Shown here in pieces: positions 34,978 through 43,833 of a stretch of DNA of 54,292 nt. A model generated the notes under the pieces. That model ran no database searches. It worked only from the letters and a program-made list of their open reading frames with translations, and had not been told where the DNA came from. The stretch is from a virus, in the IMG/VR virus record IMGVR_UViG_3300007517_000008, positions 1-54,292 of that record. One strand, given 5' to 3'. Numbering within the stretch: position 1 is the stretch's first letter; each line of letters begins with the position of its first letter. The position numbers and the translations under genes were made by a program.

Positions 34978-35003
34978 AGTAACAGTGCATTTATTCATAT
35001 AAT
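34975..35003 (+). promoter_or_regulatory. Sigma70-like promoter for the replicative helicase gene
   Basis: TTTAGT (34975-34980), 17-nt spacer, TATAAT (34998-35003), 26 bases before the ATG with AAGGAG in between. The -35 is weak and similar in style to the TTTACG elements of the SSB and uvsX promoters. Confidence 0.5.
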
Positions 35004-35029
35004 AACAACATTTTAACATAAGGAGAACT

Positions 35030-36505
35030 ATGTCCCAAAATAACCAGGACGCAGTTAGCGAAGAAGTTTATTTCACATTTGATAAGTCGTTTCAAGAAAA
35101 AATTGTCCAGGCCATGATTATGGACAGAGTGTGGGCAGCACAATTTGCTGAAGTTGTAAATGTACAATACTTCCAGTATGCCTACCTAAGATTAGTTGCA
35201 GACAGATATCTGTCCTACCAAAAGTCGTTTAAAGAGTTCCCATCAATGGAACTTCTTAAAACTCTCATCGTTGACGACCTAAAGACAGATAAAGATCTAT
35301 TAATCAGACAACAAATCCAAGCTTTCCTGATTAAAGTCATGAAAAATGAAAATCTTGGCGACTTGCCTTACGTTAAGGAAAAGTCACTTGATTTCTGCAA
35401 GCGAAAATCGCTTGAGATTGCCCTAGAAAAGTCTGTTCACCTCATTGCCACGGATAACTACGATCGTGTTGTAACGGTCATTAAGGAAGCCCTGGCAGCC
35501 GGAATGGCCACAAATACGGGTCTCTCTCTTGAGACAGATATTGCAGCCAGATATAGTGAATCTTTCAGACATGCAATTAAAACTGGAATTCCAGCTCTTG
35601 ACGATAGAACTATCTTAAATGGTGGTTTGGGTGCTGGGGAAATTGGAACGGTCATTGCTCTTTCGGGACACGGCAAGTCTCACATTCTTACACAATTTGG
35701 CGCTGAGGCACTTTTGCAAGGTAAGAATGTCGTTCATTATTCTTTTGAACTTAGAGAAAGAAGTGTTGGAGTTAGATATGACTCCTATCTTTGCGGTATC
35801 AATTCCTTGGAGTGCTCCAGTAATATTGAAAAAGTACAAAAGATGTACGAGGACAACAAAGATATTCTTGGTAAACTTATTATTAAAGAGTTTCCAACCA
35901 GGTCAGCAACTGTTGTAACCTTGAGAAACCACATCGAGAGGTTGGCGTTGACCGGATTTAAGCCTGACTTGGTTCTTGTAGACTATTCTGGAATTATGAG
36001 GTCAACGGAAAAATATGACCTTCCTAGAATGGAACTTCAGAGAATTTTCGAAGAGCTTCGCGGGTTTGCCCAAGAGCTTGATGTCCCAGTGTGGACGGCA
36101 ACACAATCCAACAAAGAAGCTGCCAGCGCAGACTTCGTTGACATGACCAATATGGCTGAGTCCTATGGGCAGTCTCACGCCTGTGACGTTATTCTTGGGT
36201 TTCATCGTAAGGCAGAACTTAAGGCAACTGGCATGGGTTCTTTGTTTGTTGCAAAAAATCGTGCTGGTATGGATGGTATCAAGTATCAAGTCCACATCGA
36301 CACTGCCCAATCACGTCTTAGAGTTCTTACACAAGATGAAATTGACCTTATGATGCCAACAGATGAAAGTAATGGTAGAAATGTATATGGTCAGAAAAAT
36401 ACCTCTTCCAAATCTGGTGCAAAACTTTCACCAATTGATGCAATAAGGGCTCTTTACAAAAATCGCGCAAATGAAGAGGCGATTAAGCTAGAAAAAGCAA
36501 CTTGA
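35030..36505 (+). CDS. Replicative DNA helicase, DnaB family (gp41-like)
   Basis: 491 residues. The C-terminal RecA-like domain carries Walker A ALSGHGKSH at about 209-217, VVHYSFELRERSVGVRYDS (typical DnaB 'SLEM' region, here SFEL), PDLVLVDYSGIM as Walker B and VWTATQSNKEAA as motif H3. The N-terminal 190 residues are helical, like the primase-interacting region of DnaB proteins. It unwinds the fork in the 5'-3' direction as a hexamer. The start has AAGGAG. No primase gene is in the window. Length is near T4 gp41 (475). Confidence 0.9.
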   Translation: MSQNNQDAVSEEVYFTFDKSFQEKIVQAMIMDRVWAAQFAEVVNVQYFQYAYLRLVADRYLSYQKSFKEFPSMELLKTLIVDDLKTDKDLLIRQQIQAFLIKVMKNENLGDLPYVKEKSLDFCKRKSLEIALEKSVHLIATDNYDRVVTVIKEALAAGMATNTGLSLETDIAARYSESFRHAIKTGIPALDDRTILNGGLGAGEIGTVIALSGHGKSHILTQFGAEALLQGKNVVHYSFELRERSVGVRYDSYLCGINSLECSSNIEKVQKMYEDNKDILGKLIIKEFPTRSATVVTLRNHIERLALTGFKPDLVLVDYSGIMRSTEKYDLPRMELQRIFEELRGFAQELDVPVWTATQSNKEAASADFVDMTNMAESYGQSHACDVILGFHRKAELKATGMGSLFVAKNRAGMDGIKYQVHIDTAQSRLRVLTQDEIDLMMPTDESNGRNVYGQKNTSSKSGAKLSPIDAIRALYKNRANEEAIKLEKAT

Positions 36506-36529
36506 ATCTTAGTATTTAGAAATTAACAC

Positions 36530-38545
36530 ATGACACCACAGCAACCTTTAACAAAAACTGTTTCGGTAACCGTACCATCGTCCCTATTAAAGGGCAGAGC
36601 AACTTATAAACCTTTCTTGTATCCAGAATGCTTTGATTTTTGGCTTAAACAACAACAGGCTCACTGGTTAGCAACAGAAGTTCCAATGAGCGCAGATGTT
36701 ACAGACTGGAAAACAAAGCTTTCAGATCATGAAAAAGCAGTTATTGGTGGAACCCTCAAGGGTTTTATTCAGTCTGAAATCCACGTAAGTGAGTATTGGA
36801 GTGGTAAGGTTGCTAAATGGTTCCCGCATCCAGAAATTTCTATGATGGCAGTAACGTTTGGTGCCTTTGAAAGTTTACACACGCACGCATATGCGCACCT
36901 TAACGAATCCTTGGCTATTGACGACTATGATTCTTTTCTAGCAGAACCGACTGCAAAGGCCAAAATTGATAGGCTAGTTGATGCTAATCTAGGGGCTAAT
37001 TTTACTGAGAGTAGTGAAAATAAAAAATTGATTGCAAAGTCTCTAGCAATCTTTTCTGGGTTTACAGAAGGTGTTTCGCTTTTTTCAAACTTTGCTGTCT
37101 TGTTAAACTTTTCTAGGTACAATAAACTAAAGGGAATTGGGCAAATAATTAGCTGGTCAATTCGCGACGAGTGCTACGGAGAGGGAACGGAAATTTTAAC
37201 ACCTTCTGGCTGGGTTGACTTGTCAAAAATATCAACAAGTGATATCGTTGCTCAATACAATATGGAAGATGGCCAGATTAACTTTGTTAACCCTTCTAGG
37301 GTTGTAGAACAAGACTATAATGGCGAAATGATTCGTTTCTCAGGAGAGAAATTAGCCTTTAATGCCTTGACAACCCCCAATCATGACATGATTTCAAAAT
37401 GGGAGCATCAAAAATCTTGGAGTAAGCAGAAGTCAAAAGATTTAAACATTAACACCAAGAGAAAAATTCCTGTCTCAGGAGGAAGTATTGGAGAAAAAAC
37501 CTCGGTAACAAGCATCGAACAATTCAGAATAATGACTCAAGCAGATGGACATATATCCAAAAGATATACTGGTGTCCGCTCAAAAACAATTCCAGTTAAA
37601 TTTTCTTTTGCTAAAGAAAGAAAAATTGAAAGATTTAGAAAAATTGTTAAAGATTGCGGCTTTAGTTTTACAGAAACTCAAAGAGTGGCAGTTAAAAACA
37701 AAAAAGATCAAAAACTTTTCTCTGTCAACGTTCCTGTAAGTCTTGGAATTGACAAGACTTTTGATTGGATTGATTTGTCTAAAATTTCAACTTCCTGGGT
37801 AGAAGAATTTGTTTTTGAGATAGCGCAGTGGGATGGTCACACGCCGAATTCTAAAAATTCTGGGAATTACACATATTATTCTTGTGTTGATGAAAAAAAT
37901 GTTGACAAGGTGCAAGCTGTATGTTCTCTTGGAAATTATTGGGCTACAAAATCAATACAAGTTGATGATAGATCAAATGCATTTTCCGATGTTCACAGGC
38001 TTTTCATTCATAAAATGAATGAAAAAAGATTAGGTTCTACTAAAAAAACGACAGAACAATATGAAGGTAAAGTTCGCTGCGTTACAGTACCAAGTGGCGC
38101 TATTGTTGTAAGGTACCAAGATTCAGTCTTCATTGCTGGTAATTGCGTACATTCTTCTGCTGGTTGTTGGTTGTTCCGTAAATTTATTCAAGAAAACCAA
38201 GAAATTTGGGATGATGAACTTAAGAAAGAAATTTACCAAGCAGCCCGTGACACAGTGTCACTAGAAGACGACTTTATTGATAAAGTCTTTGAGGGTGGTA
38301 TTTTAGAAGGTCTTGATCCAAAAGACCTTAAAGTTTTCATCCGTTCCAGGGCAAATCAAAAACTTGGTGAGCTTGGAATGAAAATGAACTGGAAGAATCT
38401 TGACCAAGAAGCTTTAAAGCGAATGGAATGGTTTGACTTTTTGGCGGCAGGGGTAGAACATACTGACTTCTTCAACCAACGCGTATCGTCTTACTCAAAA
38501 GGTGTTGTTACTTTTGATGATGACATTTTTGGCGACGAAGATTGA
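36530..38545 (+). CDS. nrdB: Ribonucleotide reductase small subunit NrdB with intein
   Basis: The 671-residue precursor would give a 347-residue beta subunit after removal of a 324-residue intein. The iron and radical site is visible: ESLHTHAYAHL supplies the E-x2-H iron ligands and the radical Tyr at the +7 position, and WSIRDE is followed after the intein by CVHSSAGCW, giving the second E-x2-H. The product generates the tyrosyl radical used by NrdA. The C-terminus is acidic (FDDDIFGDED). NrdA starts 22 bases downstream. The intein splits the second iron-ligand motif, so splicing is required for activity. Confidence 0.93.
   Translation: MTPQQPLTKTVSVTVPSSLLKGRATYKPFLYPECFDFWLKQQQAHWLATEVPMSADVTDWKTKLSDHEKAVIGGTLKGFIQSEIHVSEYWSGKVAKWFPHPEISMMAVTFGAFESLHTHAYAHLNESLAIDDYDSFLAEPTAKAKIDRLVDANLGANFTESSENKKLIAKSLAIFSGFTEGVSLFSNFAVLLNFSRYNKLKGIGQIISWSIRDECYGEGTEILTPSGWVDLSKISTSDIVAQYNMEDGQINFVNPSRVVEQDYNGEMIRFSGEKLAFNALTTPNHDMISKWEHQKSWSKQKSKDLNINTKRKIPVSGGSIGEKTSVTSIEQFRIMTQADGHISKRYTGVRSKTIPVKFSFAKERKIERFRKIVKDCGFSFTETQRVAVKNKKDQKLFSVNVPVSLGIDKTFDWIDLSKISTSWVEEFVFEIAQWDGHTPNSKNSGNYTYYSCVDEKNVDKVQAVCSLGNYWATKSIQVDDRSNAFSDVHRLFIHKMNEKRLGSTKKTTEQYEGKVRCVTVPSGAIVVRYQDSVFIAGNCVHSSAGCWLFRKFIQENQEIWDDELKKEIYQAARDTVSLEDDFIDKVFEGGILEGLDPKDLKVFIRSRANQKLGELGMKMNWKNLDQEALKRMEWFDFLAAGVEHTDFFNQRVSSYSKGVVTFDDDIFGDED
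37172..38143 (+). other. Intein in NrdB with LAGLIDADG-type endonuclease (324 aa)
   Basis: It starts CYGEGTEILTPSGWVDL (block A), has TTPNHDM (block B, T-x-x-H) and ends SVFIAGN, where the usual penultimate His is Gly. Two degenerate dodecapeptide motifs, FRIMTQADGHIS and VFEIAQWDGHT, mark a LAGLIDADG homing endonuclease domain. The +1 extein residue is Cys. It sits right after Glu of the NrdB RDE..H iron-binding motif. Confidence 0.9.
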
Positions 38546-38567
38546 AATTAACCCTAAAGAGAGAAAT

Positions 38568-40274
38568 ATGAATTTAAATGAACTAAAATTATCAGGAGAC
38601 GCGCCTGAGTGGATGACGGACGAAGGATTTAAAACTCTTTCAGGAAGTTATCTATTGAAAGATGAAACACCAAAAGACATGTACTTGCGGGTTGCAAACG
38701 CAAGTGCAGGCAGACTTAAAAAACCAGAAATGGCTGCAAAATTTTTTGATATCATGTGGAAAAACTGGCTTGGACCAGCATCACCAGTTCTGTCAAACAC
38801 AGGAACAACCAGGGGATTACCAATTTCCTGTTTCTCAAATTCCATTTCGGATAGTGTTGATGGAATCATGACTTCGATGCATGAAGTAGCAATGTTAAGT
38901 AAAAATGGTGGCGGCGTAGGAACTCACTGGAATGCAGTAAGACCAAGGAAATCTAAGATTTCTCAAAATGGTGAATCTGACGGTGTGATTCCTTTTATGA
39001 AAATCCTTGACTCTACCGTGACTGGTGTTTCACAGGGTGGTGTTCGTAGAGGTGCTGCTGCTGCTTATCTCGATATTGAACATGGTGACTTTGATGAATT
39101 CATCAATATGAGAAAGCCCACCGGAGATCCAAATCGCCAGTGCACAAATCTACATCACTCCGTTTGTATTTCTGATTCATTTATGGATAAGTTAAAAAAC
39201 AAGGATAAAGAAGCACGAAGGCGTTGGAAGGAAGTTCTTAAGGCTAGGCTTGAAACTGGCGAACCCTACATGTTTTTCACAGACAATGTAAATCGTCAGA
39301 ATCCAGATTGCTATAAAGACAAAGGTCTTCTTGTGCAAGGTTCAAACATTTGCAATGAAATTTACTTACACACAGACGCTTCTCACACGTTCGTTTGTTG
39401 CTTGTCCTCTGTGAATTTAGCAAGGTGGGATGAATGGAAGGACACAGATCTTGTTGAACTTTCAATCTGGTTCCTAGACGGAATTATGCAAGAGTTTATC
39501 GATCGTGCAAAAGACCTTCCAGGTTTTGCAAATTCCGTAAGATTCGCTGAGAAGTCCCGCGCACTTGGGCTTGGAGTTCTCGGGTTTCATACTCTTCTTC
39601 AGTCCAAAAACATGGCTTTTGACTCAATGGAAGCTTATCTTTTGAACAACAGTATCTTTAAAAATATTAGAACAAAAGCGGATGCAGCCACAAAAGAACT
39701 AGCAGAAGTTTATGGCGAACCTGAATGGTGCAAAGGTCACGGTAGACGAAACACGCACACCTTGGCAGTCGCTCCAACCGTAAGCAACTCTATTATCTCT
39801 GGAGGTCATTCTTCGGGCATTGAACCAATAACTGCTAACGCATATGTTTTGAAGAGCGCTAAGGGAACGTTTATTAGAAAAAATAAACAACTTGAAGACC
39901 TATTGATTGATTTAAACAAAAACACTGATGACATTTGGAAGACAATTGCTACAGAAAATCAAGGAAGCGTTTCTCATCTTGACTTCTTGACAAAAGAACA
40001 AAAGGCTGTGTTCGAAACTGCAAGAGAAATTAATCAATATTCTATTGTGAAGCTTGCCGCTGCGCGTCAAAAGTATATTGACCAAGGACAGTCAATAAAT
40101 CTTTTCTTCCCAGCTAACGTAGATGCAAAATACTTCAATGCAGTTCATATGGAAGCTTTCAAGTCAAACTTGAAAGGTCTATACTACTGTCGTTCAGCAA
40201 GCGTGCTTAAATCTGATTCTGGATCGAAAGAATACAAGAGAGAGCTTTCAGAGTGTACTTTCTGTGAGGGATAA
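38568..40274 (+). CDS. nrdA: Ribonucleotide reductase large subunit NrdA
   Basis: 568 residues, shorter than typical NrdA (about 750), with no N-terminal ATP-cone domain. Active-site elements seen: ASPVLSNTG and PISCF (first redox Cys), GGGVGTHWN, SNICNEI (radical Cys and Glu), FVCCLSSVNL (second redox Cys), APTVSNSIISGG, the YYCRS Tyr pair near 540 and the C-terminal ECTFCEG redox pair. It reduces ribonucleoside diphosphates with NrdB. Without an ATP cone it probably lacks overall activity control by dATP. The ATG at 38568 follows AAAGAGAG; a longer frame from 38502 would overlap nrdB and is not used. Confidence 0.92.
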   Translation: MNLNELKLSGDAPEWMTDEGFKTLSGSYLLKDETPKDMYLRVANASAGRLKKPEMAAKFFDIMWKNWLGPASPVLSNTGTTRGLPISCFSNSISDSVDGIMTSMHEVAMLSKNGGGVGTHWNAVRPRKSKISQNGESDGVIPFMKILDSTVTGVSQGGVRRGAAAAYLDIEHGDFDEFINMRKPTGDPNRQCTNLHHSVCISDSFMDKLKNKDKEARRRWKEVLKARLETGEPYMFFTDNVNRQNPDCYKDKGLLVQGSNICNEIYLHTDASHTFVCCLSSVNLARWDEWKDTDLVELSIWFLDGIMQEFIDRAKDLPGFANSVRFAEKSRALGLGVLGFHTLLQSKNMAFDSMEAYLLNNSIFKNIRTKADAATKELAEVYGEPEWCKGHGRRNTHTLAVAPTVSNSIISGGHSSGIEPITANAYVLKSAKGTFIRKNKQLEDLLIDLNKNTDDIWKTIATENQGSVSHLDFLTKEQKAVFETAREINQYSIVKLAAARQKYIDQGQSINLFFPANVDAKYFNAVHMEAFKSNLKGLYYCRSASVLKSDSGSKEYKRELSECTFCEG

Positions 40275-40296
40275 GTAATTTGCCCTATTTACTCAG

Positions 40297-40752
40297 ATGC
40301 AAGATGTAAAAATAAGATTTGAAAAACGACCAGCAGACTCCAGTTTGCGACTTTTGAAAGATTTCATTACGTTTTGTCAAAAAAAATTGATCCTGAAGTC
40401 ATTCCCTTCTCTAATTTTCTACTCCAAGAAAGCAGAAGGGATGACAACGGGATCATTTGATATTGATGGTAACGAAATTCATGTTCTTTTATCAAATCGT
40501 CTTGTGGTTGACGTGCTTCGTACGGTCGCGCACGAACTTGTTCATGCCAAGCAAAAAGAAACTGGGATGTTAGATATTGAACTTCCTAAGATTGACCCAA
40601 ACGATATCCTTGGAGATATCAACACACCTTATGAGAATGAAGCCTATGAAAAAGCCGGGAACTTTGTTAAAGAATTTTGCAGGCTTTACACAGGTATGTC
40701 AAAAGAAGACTTGTATTCTATTAAAGAAAGTAAAAATATAAGAAAATCTTGA
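40297..40752 (+). CDS. Zincin-type metalloprotease-like protein (SprT/IrrE-like)
   Basis: 151 residues. AHELVHAKQKE contains HELVH at 79-83, and PYENEAYEKAG (111-121) can supply the third zinc ligand Glu. The N-terminal half has a beta-rich part (SFDIDGNEIHVLLSN). This arrangement is that of small zincins such as SprT- or IrrE-like proteins that cut specific regulators or DNA-protein crosslinks. It shares HELVH-x-KQ with the membrane protein at 14262, but the rest differs. TATTTACT lies at 40286-40293, directly before the ATG. The next promoter overlaps its stop codon. Confidence 0.6.
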   Translation: MQDVKIRFEKRPADSSLRLLKDFITFCQKKLILKSFPSLIFYSKKAEGMTTGSFDIDGNEIHVLLSNRLVVDVLRTVAHELVHAKQKETGMLDIELPKIDPNDILGDINTPYENEAYEKAGNFVKEFCRLYTGMSKEDLYSIKESKNIRKS

Positions 40753-40777
40753 CTTTTCCTGTAAAAACAAGTAAGAT
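40749..40777 (+). promoter_or_regulatory. Sigma70-like promoter for the SNF2 helicase gene
   Basis: TTGACT (40749-40754), 17-nt spacer, TAAGAT (40772-40777). It overlaps the stop of the upstream gene. The ATG at 40786 is only 8 bases after the -10, so the message is leaderless or nearly so. Confidence 0.7.
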
Positions 40778-40785
40778 TAAAGGTT

Positions 40786-42708
40786 ATGACGTCATGCATT
40801 TGCTTGCCTCAAACACTTGAGAAAAAACACAAATTACCAAAAATTGAATCACCTGGACCGGACATTTCAAAGAGAGAAATGTCCGAACTTGCTGCTGGAC
40901 GTAAGTTTTCATTTAATCTTCTTCCACAAGACCCAACCAAAGAGTGGATGACAATTGAGGTTGTTGATGGAAAACACAAGAAGAATATAATCGAAATATT
41001 CGATGGCTTGTATTCAAAGAAAGTTTGCAATTGCGATCAGTTCTTTGAAGAAGAATCAGGTTGGTGCAGACACCTGGCAGCTTTTGACGGGCTTGAGAAA
41101 CAGGGTTGGAATGAACAATATGCAGATGTCTCTGCCTTTAAGAAAGCTTTGTCTTTTGCAAGAGTGCAAATTCCGATGTCTATAAGACTTTATAGAAAAG
41201 GCGCTCTTTTCTGGGATCCGCACCAAGGATCTCAAGTTGTAATTGGCAAGATTCCCGCCATTACAGAAAACTGGAAAGCTTACGCTGCCTGGAATACAAA
41301 GAAAGTTTCCCTAAAAATCAAAGCACCAAAAGTTTTTTCCTCGGCAGGACTATTGAACAATCTAACCTTGTTTGACTATCAGGAAGTAATCTTTCAAAAG
41401 ATGCTCAATGCAAAACGATCTATTTGTTCAATTGTAGTTGGTGGAGGCAAAACTCTGCTCTCTATTGCTTGTTATGCTCACCTAAAAACAGTCAAAAAAG
41501 ACGCAACAATGCTTGTCATTGCACCAAAATCTTTGTGCATTCAGTGGTCCTCTGAAATCAAGAGAGCTACTGGACTTACTGCACTTTTAATTGACAAGCC
41601 AGATAAGTTTGAAAAACTCAAGACTGAGCCTGGCCCTTTTATTGTAACTTACCAATACGCTACAAAATATATCGATATTCTCAAAAAGATAAAGTTCGAC
41701 ATGGTTATCGTGGATGAGATTCAGTTCGTTAAGAACGGTGACACTAAAACTTGGAAAGGTATTTCTCAAATCAAGTCAGAATATTTCTATGGTTTATCTG
41801 GAACCGTAATTGAAAACCGTCTTGATGACTTGTATTCGATTATGCAAATTGTCAATCCTTTGGCTGTTGGCGCAAGGTGGAAGTTTAATTTAAAGTATCA
41901 AAATATTACTTCTTCTACAAAAACAAAAATTATTTACTCGGGCGTTAAAAATCTTGAAAAACTCAAAGAACAGCTCAAAGATTATATCTTTTTTTATAAT
42001 TCCTTAAAGCTTCCAGGTATCACTCACACAAAAATTGTAGTAACAATGAATGAAAAGCAAAAGGCACTTCATGAGCAAAATTATGAACAAGCAAAAATAC
42101 TGATTGCAAAGTCAATGAGTGGTTCACTTACCTTTGGCGAAAAAGCAGCTCTACAAGGTTATCTTTTGAAAACAAGACAGGCAGCACAATCCGAAGAACT
42201 TGTGGACAAAGTTCCTCCAACAGTTATTCCTCCTTTGTCGAATAAAATGAAAGAGTTTGAAACCCTCCTAAAGAAAATTTGCATAAACGATAAAGAAAAA
42301 ATTGTAGTCTTTTCTGAGTGGACGAGGCATCTAAAGATCGCCAAGAGAGTTGCAGATTCTCTTGGAATAAAATATGTGTTCTTCACTGGAGAAGAGTCTG
42401 CAAAAAAGCGCGATGAAAATGTAACGTTGTTTAAAACCGACCCTGATATTCAGATATTCTTCTCTTCGGACGCTGGTGGCGTTGGGCTTGACGGGCTACA
42501 GGTGGTCGCCAATAATGTGGTACACATTGAACTACCCTGGAACCCTTCAAAACTTGACCAGCGCACAGGTAGAGTCCACAGGTTTCTACAAACGAAGCCA
42601 GTTAACGCTTTTTATATCATGTGTAAGGAAAGTATAGAGGATAAAATAGACGCACTTCTTGATGAAAAGCGTGAGACAAGACAAATAACTCTTTCTTGCT
42701 TCTTATAA
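40786..42708 (+). CDS. SWIM-domain SNF2-family helicase
   Basis: 640 residues. A SWIM zinc motif, C81-x-C83-x10-C94-x-H96, is followed by an SF2/SNF2 core: Q-like DYQEVIFQKML, Walker A VVGGGKTLLS (about 218-228), DEIQ (309-312), GLSGTVIENR (motif III), and in lobe 2 VVFSEWTRHLKIA, GVGLDGLQVVANNVVHIELP and DQRTGRVHRF (motifs V and VI). It resembles bacterial SWIM-SNF2 ATPases and takes the genomic role of T4 UvsW-type translocases. It may remodel forks, R-loops or bound RNA polymerase. A second in-frame ATG at 40879, after AAAGAGAG, is an alternative start that keeps the SWIM domain. Confidence 0.88.
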   Translation: MTSCICLPQTLEKKHKLPKIESPGPDISKREMSELAAGRKFSFNLLPQDPTKEWMTIEVVDGKHKKNIIEIFDGLYSKKVCNCDQFFEEESGWCRHLAAFDGLEKQGWNEQYADVSAFKKALSFARVQIPMSIRLYRKGALFWDPHQGSQVVIGKIPAITENWKAYAAWNTKKVSLKIKAPKVFSSAGLLNNLTLFDYQEVIFQKMLNAKRSICSIVVGGGKTLLSIACYAHLKTVKKDATMLVIAPKSLCIQWSSEIKRATGLTALLIDKPDKFEKLKTEPGPFIVTYQYATKYIDILKKIKFDMVIVDEIQFVKNGDTKTWKGISQIKSEYFYGLSGTVIENRLDDLYSIMQIVNPLAVGARWKFNLKYQNITSSTKTKIIYSGVKNLEKLKEQLKDYIFFYNSLKLPGITHTKIVVTMNEKQKALHEQNYEQAKILIAKSMSGSLTFGEKAALQGYLLKTRQAAQSEELVDKVPPTVIPPLSNKMKEFETLLKKICINDKEKIVVFSEWTRHLKIAKRVADSLGIKYVFFTGEESAKKRDENVTLFKTDPDIQIFFSSDAGGVGLDGLQVVANNVVHIELPWNPSKLDQRTGRVHRFLQTKPVNAFYIMCKESIEDKIDALLDEKRETRQITLSCFL

Positions 42709-42715
42709 TAGAAAC

Positions 42716-42743
42716 TTGCTACTTTGTTGGAGTGTGCTAGGCT
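42716..42743 (+). promoter_or_regulatory. Sigma70-like promoter, extended -10
   Basis: TTGCTA (42716-42721), 16-nt spacer ending in TGTGC, TAGGCT (42738-42743). The ATG at 42751 is 7 bases downstream, suggesting a leaderless message. The GTGTGCTA core is shared with the candidate at 48831-48858. Confidence 0.5.
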
Positions 42744-42750
42744 TCCAGAT

Positions 42751-43203
42751 ATGAAGAACGTTAAAACAGAGGTAAAGGTTGATAATAGAAATTTTCTTCC
42801 TTATTTTGGTCCCAAAGGTACAAAATATGTTTGGAATAATGGAGGTCTTACCTATCTGCCAAGGATTACTACTGTGTCAGTGTTCCCATCCCCAAATTCC
42901 TACATGTGCTCGCTTGACGCCTACGTCCAGTTGCGCAGTTATGCTTACTCAGATGGCACTTTCCAGACTACCGCTACATTCTTTGACTGGCGAAATAGTT
43001 TTGTGATGAAAAAGTCGCGTAGGTATAAAAATGAACTTACGGCATTGTTGAAAGCTGAAGAGATTGCGGATTCGTGGGTAGCAACATTTCCCAAGTGGGT
43101 TATTCGCGCAGCTAAAGAGGGATGGCGTTCACCTACATTTGAGCGTCGCAAAGGATTAGGAAAAAATGTTTTGGATTTGGATAAAGGAGTAATTAGCAAA
43201 TGA
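42751..43203 (+). CDS. Unknown protein upstream of the HAD nucleotidase
   Basis: 150 residues with many aromatic and basic residues (FLPYFGPKGTKYVWNNGG, TATFFDWRNSF, ATFPKWVIRAAKEGW). An upstream TTG at 42724 is possible, but the promoter's -10 would then lie inside the gene. The stop overlaps the next start (ATGA), which implies translational coupling with the nucleotidase. No family recognised. The basic aromatic composition would suit nucleic-acid binding, though this is speculation. Confidence 0.6.
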   Translation: MKNVKTEVKVDNRNFLPYFGPKGTKYVWNNGGLTYLPRITTVSVFPSPNSYMCSLDAYVQLRSYAYSDGTFQTTATFFDWRNSFVMKKSRRYKNELTALLKAEEIADSWVATFPKWVIRAAKEGWRSPTFERRKGLGKNVLDLDKGVISK

Positions 43204-43811
43204 CCAATAAAAAATACCAGGTATATCTTGACAGCGATGGAGTTTTGGCAGACTTCGACGCGGGCATCCTATCGGAAAATCCTTCCCTTCGGACCAAACA
43301 AGCCTTTCAGGATGTTTTGATTAGCTCATACTTCCAGGAATTTCTTGGTCTCGGTCACGACGAGATCAAGTCTCGCTTGGCAGGCCATCAAACAGATCCA
43401 AAAAGAAAAGAGTTCAAACGCAACTTTAATGAAATTCAGAACATTAAATATTCAATTGCAGGAGAAGCAAATTTCTTTCTGAATCTTCCAGTAATGCCAG
43501 GTGCCCATGACCTTTTCAGAGGTACTCACGCACTCACAGGTAATCTCCCGCATATTCTCACGGCACCTATCGATGGTGACGTTATGAGATGTGCCAGAGA
43601 GAAGGAACAGTGGGCCTTTAATAACTTCTCAGGTTTGTTTAATATGTTTATCTGTGAAAAGAATAAACACACTTATGCCACACCTACTTCAATCCTGATT
43701 GATGACCGCAGAAAGTATACAAATAAGTTTGCTGAGGCTGGTGGGATTGTAATTCTTTATAAGAGTGCCGAACAAGCCTTGGAGGAACTTAAGAGTATTA
43801 TTCAAGAGTAA
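43200..43811 (+). CDS. HAD-superfamily 5'-nucleotidase-like protein
   Basis: 203 residues. Motif I is YLDSDGVLADFD (D11 nucleophile, D13 acid/base), the pattern of 5'(3')-deoxyribonucleotidases. LPVMPGAHDLF in the cap region and the C-terminal TSILIDDRRKYTNKFAEAGG (motif IV acidic pair) complete the fold. It probably removes phosphate from nucleoside monophosphates, balancing pools made by NrdA/B and ThyX. The start overlaps the preceding stop by four bases. Confidence 0.78.
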   Translation: MTNKKYQVYLDSDGVLADFDAGILSENPSLRTKQAFQDVLISSYFQEFLGLGHDEIKSRLAGHQTDPKRKEFKRNFNEIQNIKYSIAGEANFFLNLPVMPGAHDLFRGTHALTGNLPHILTAPIDGDVMRCAREKEQWAFNNFSGLFNMFICEKNKHTYATPTSILIDDRRKYTNKFAEAGGIVILYKSAEQALEELKSIIQE

Positions 43812-43833
43812 GGATATTTACTAAGAGATAATA

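Noticed and set aside
38502-38567. Upstream extension of NrdA overlapping nrdB
   Set aside because: The Leu/Met-rich start is an out-of-frame reading of the acidic nrdB tail; ATG 38568 has a better context.
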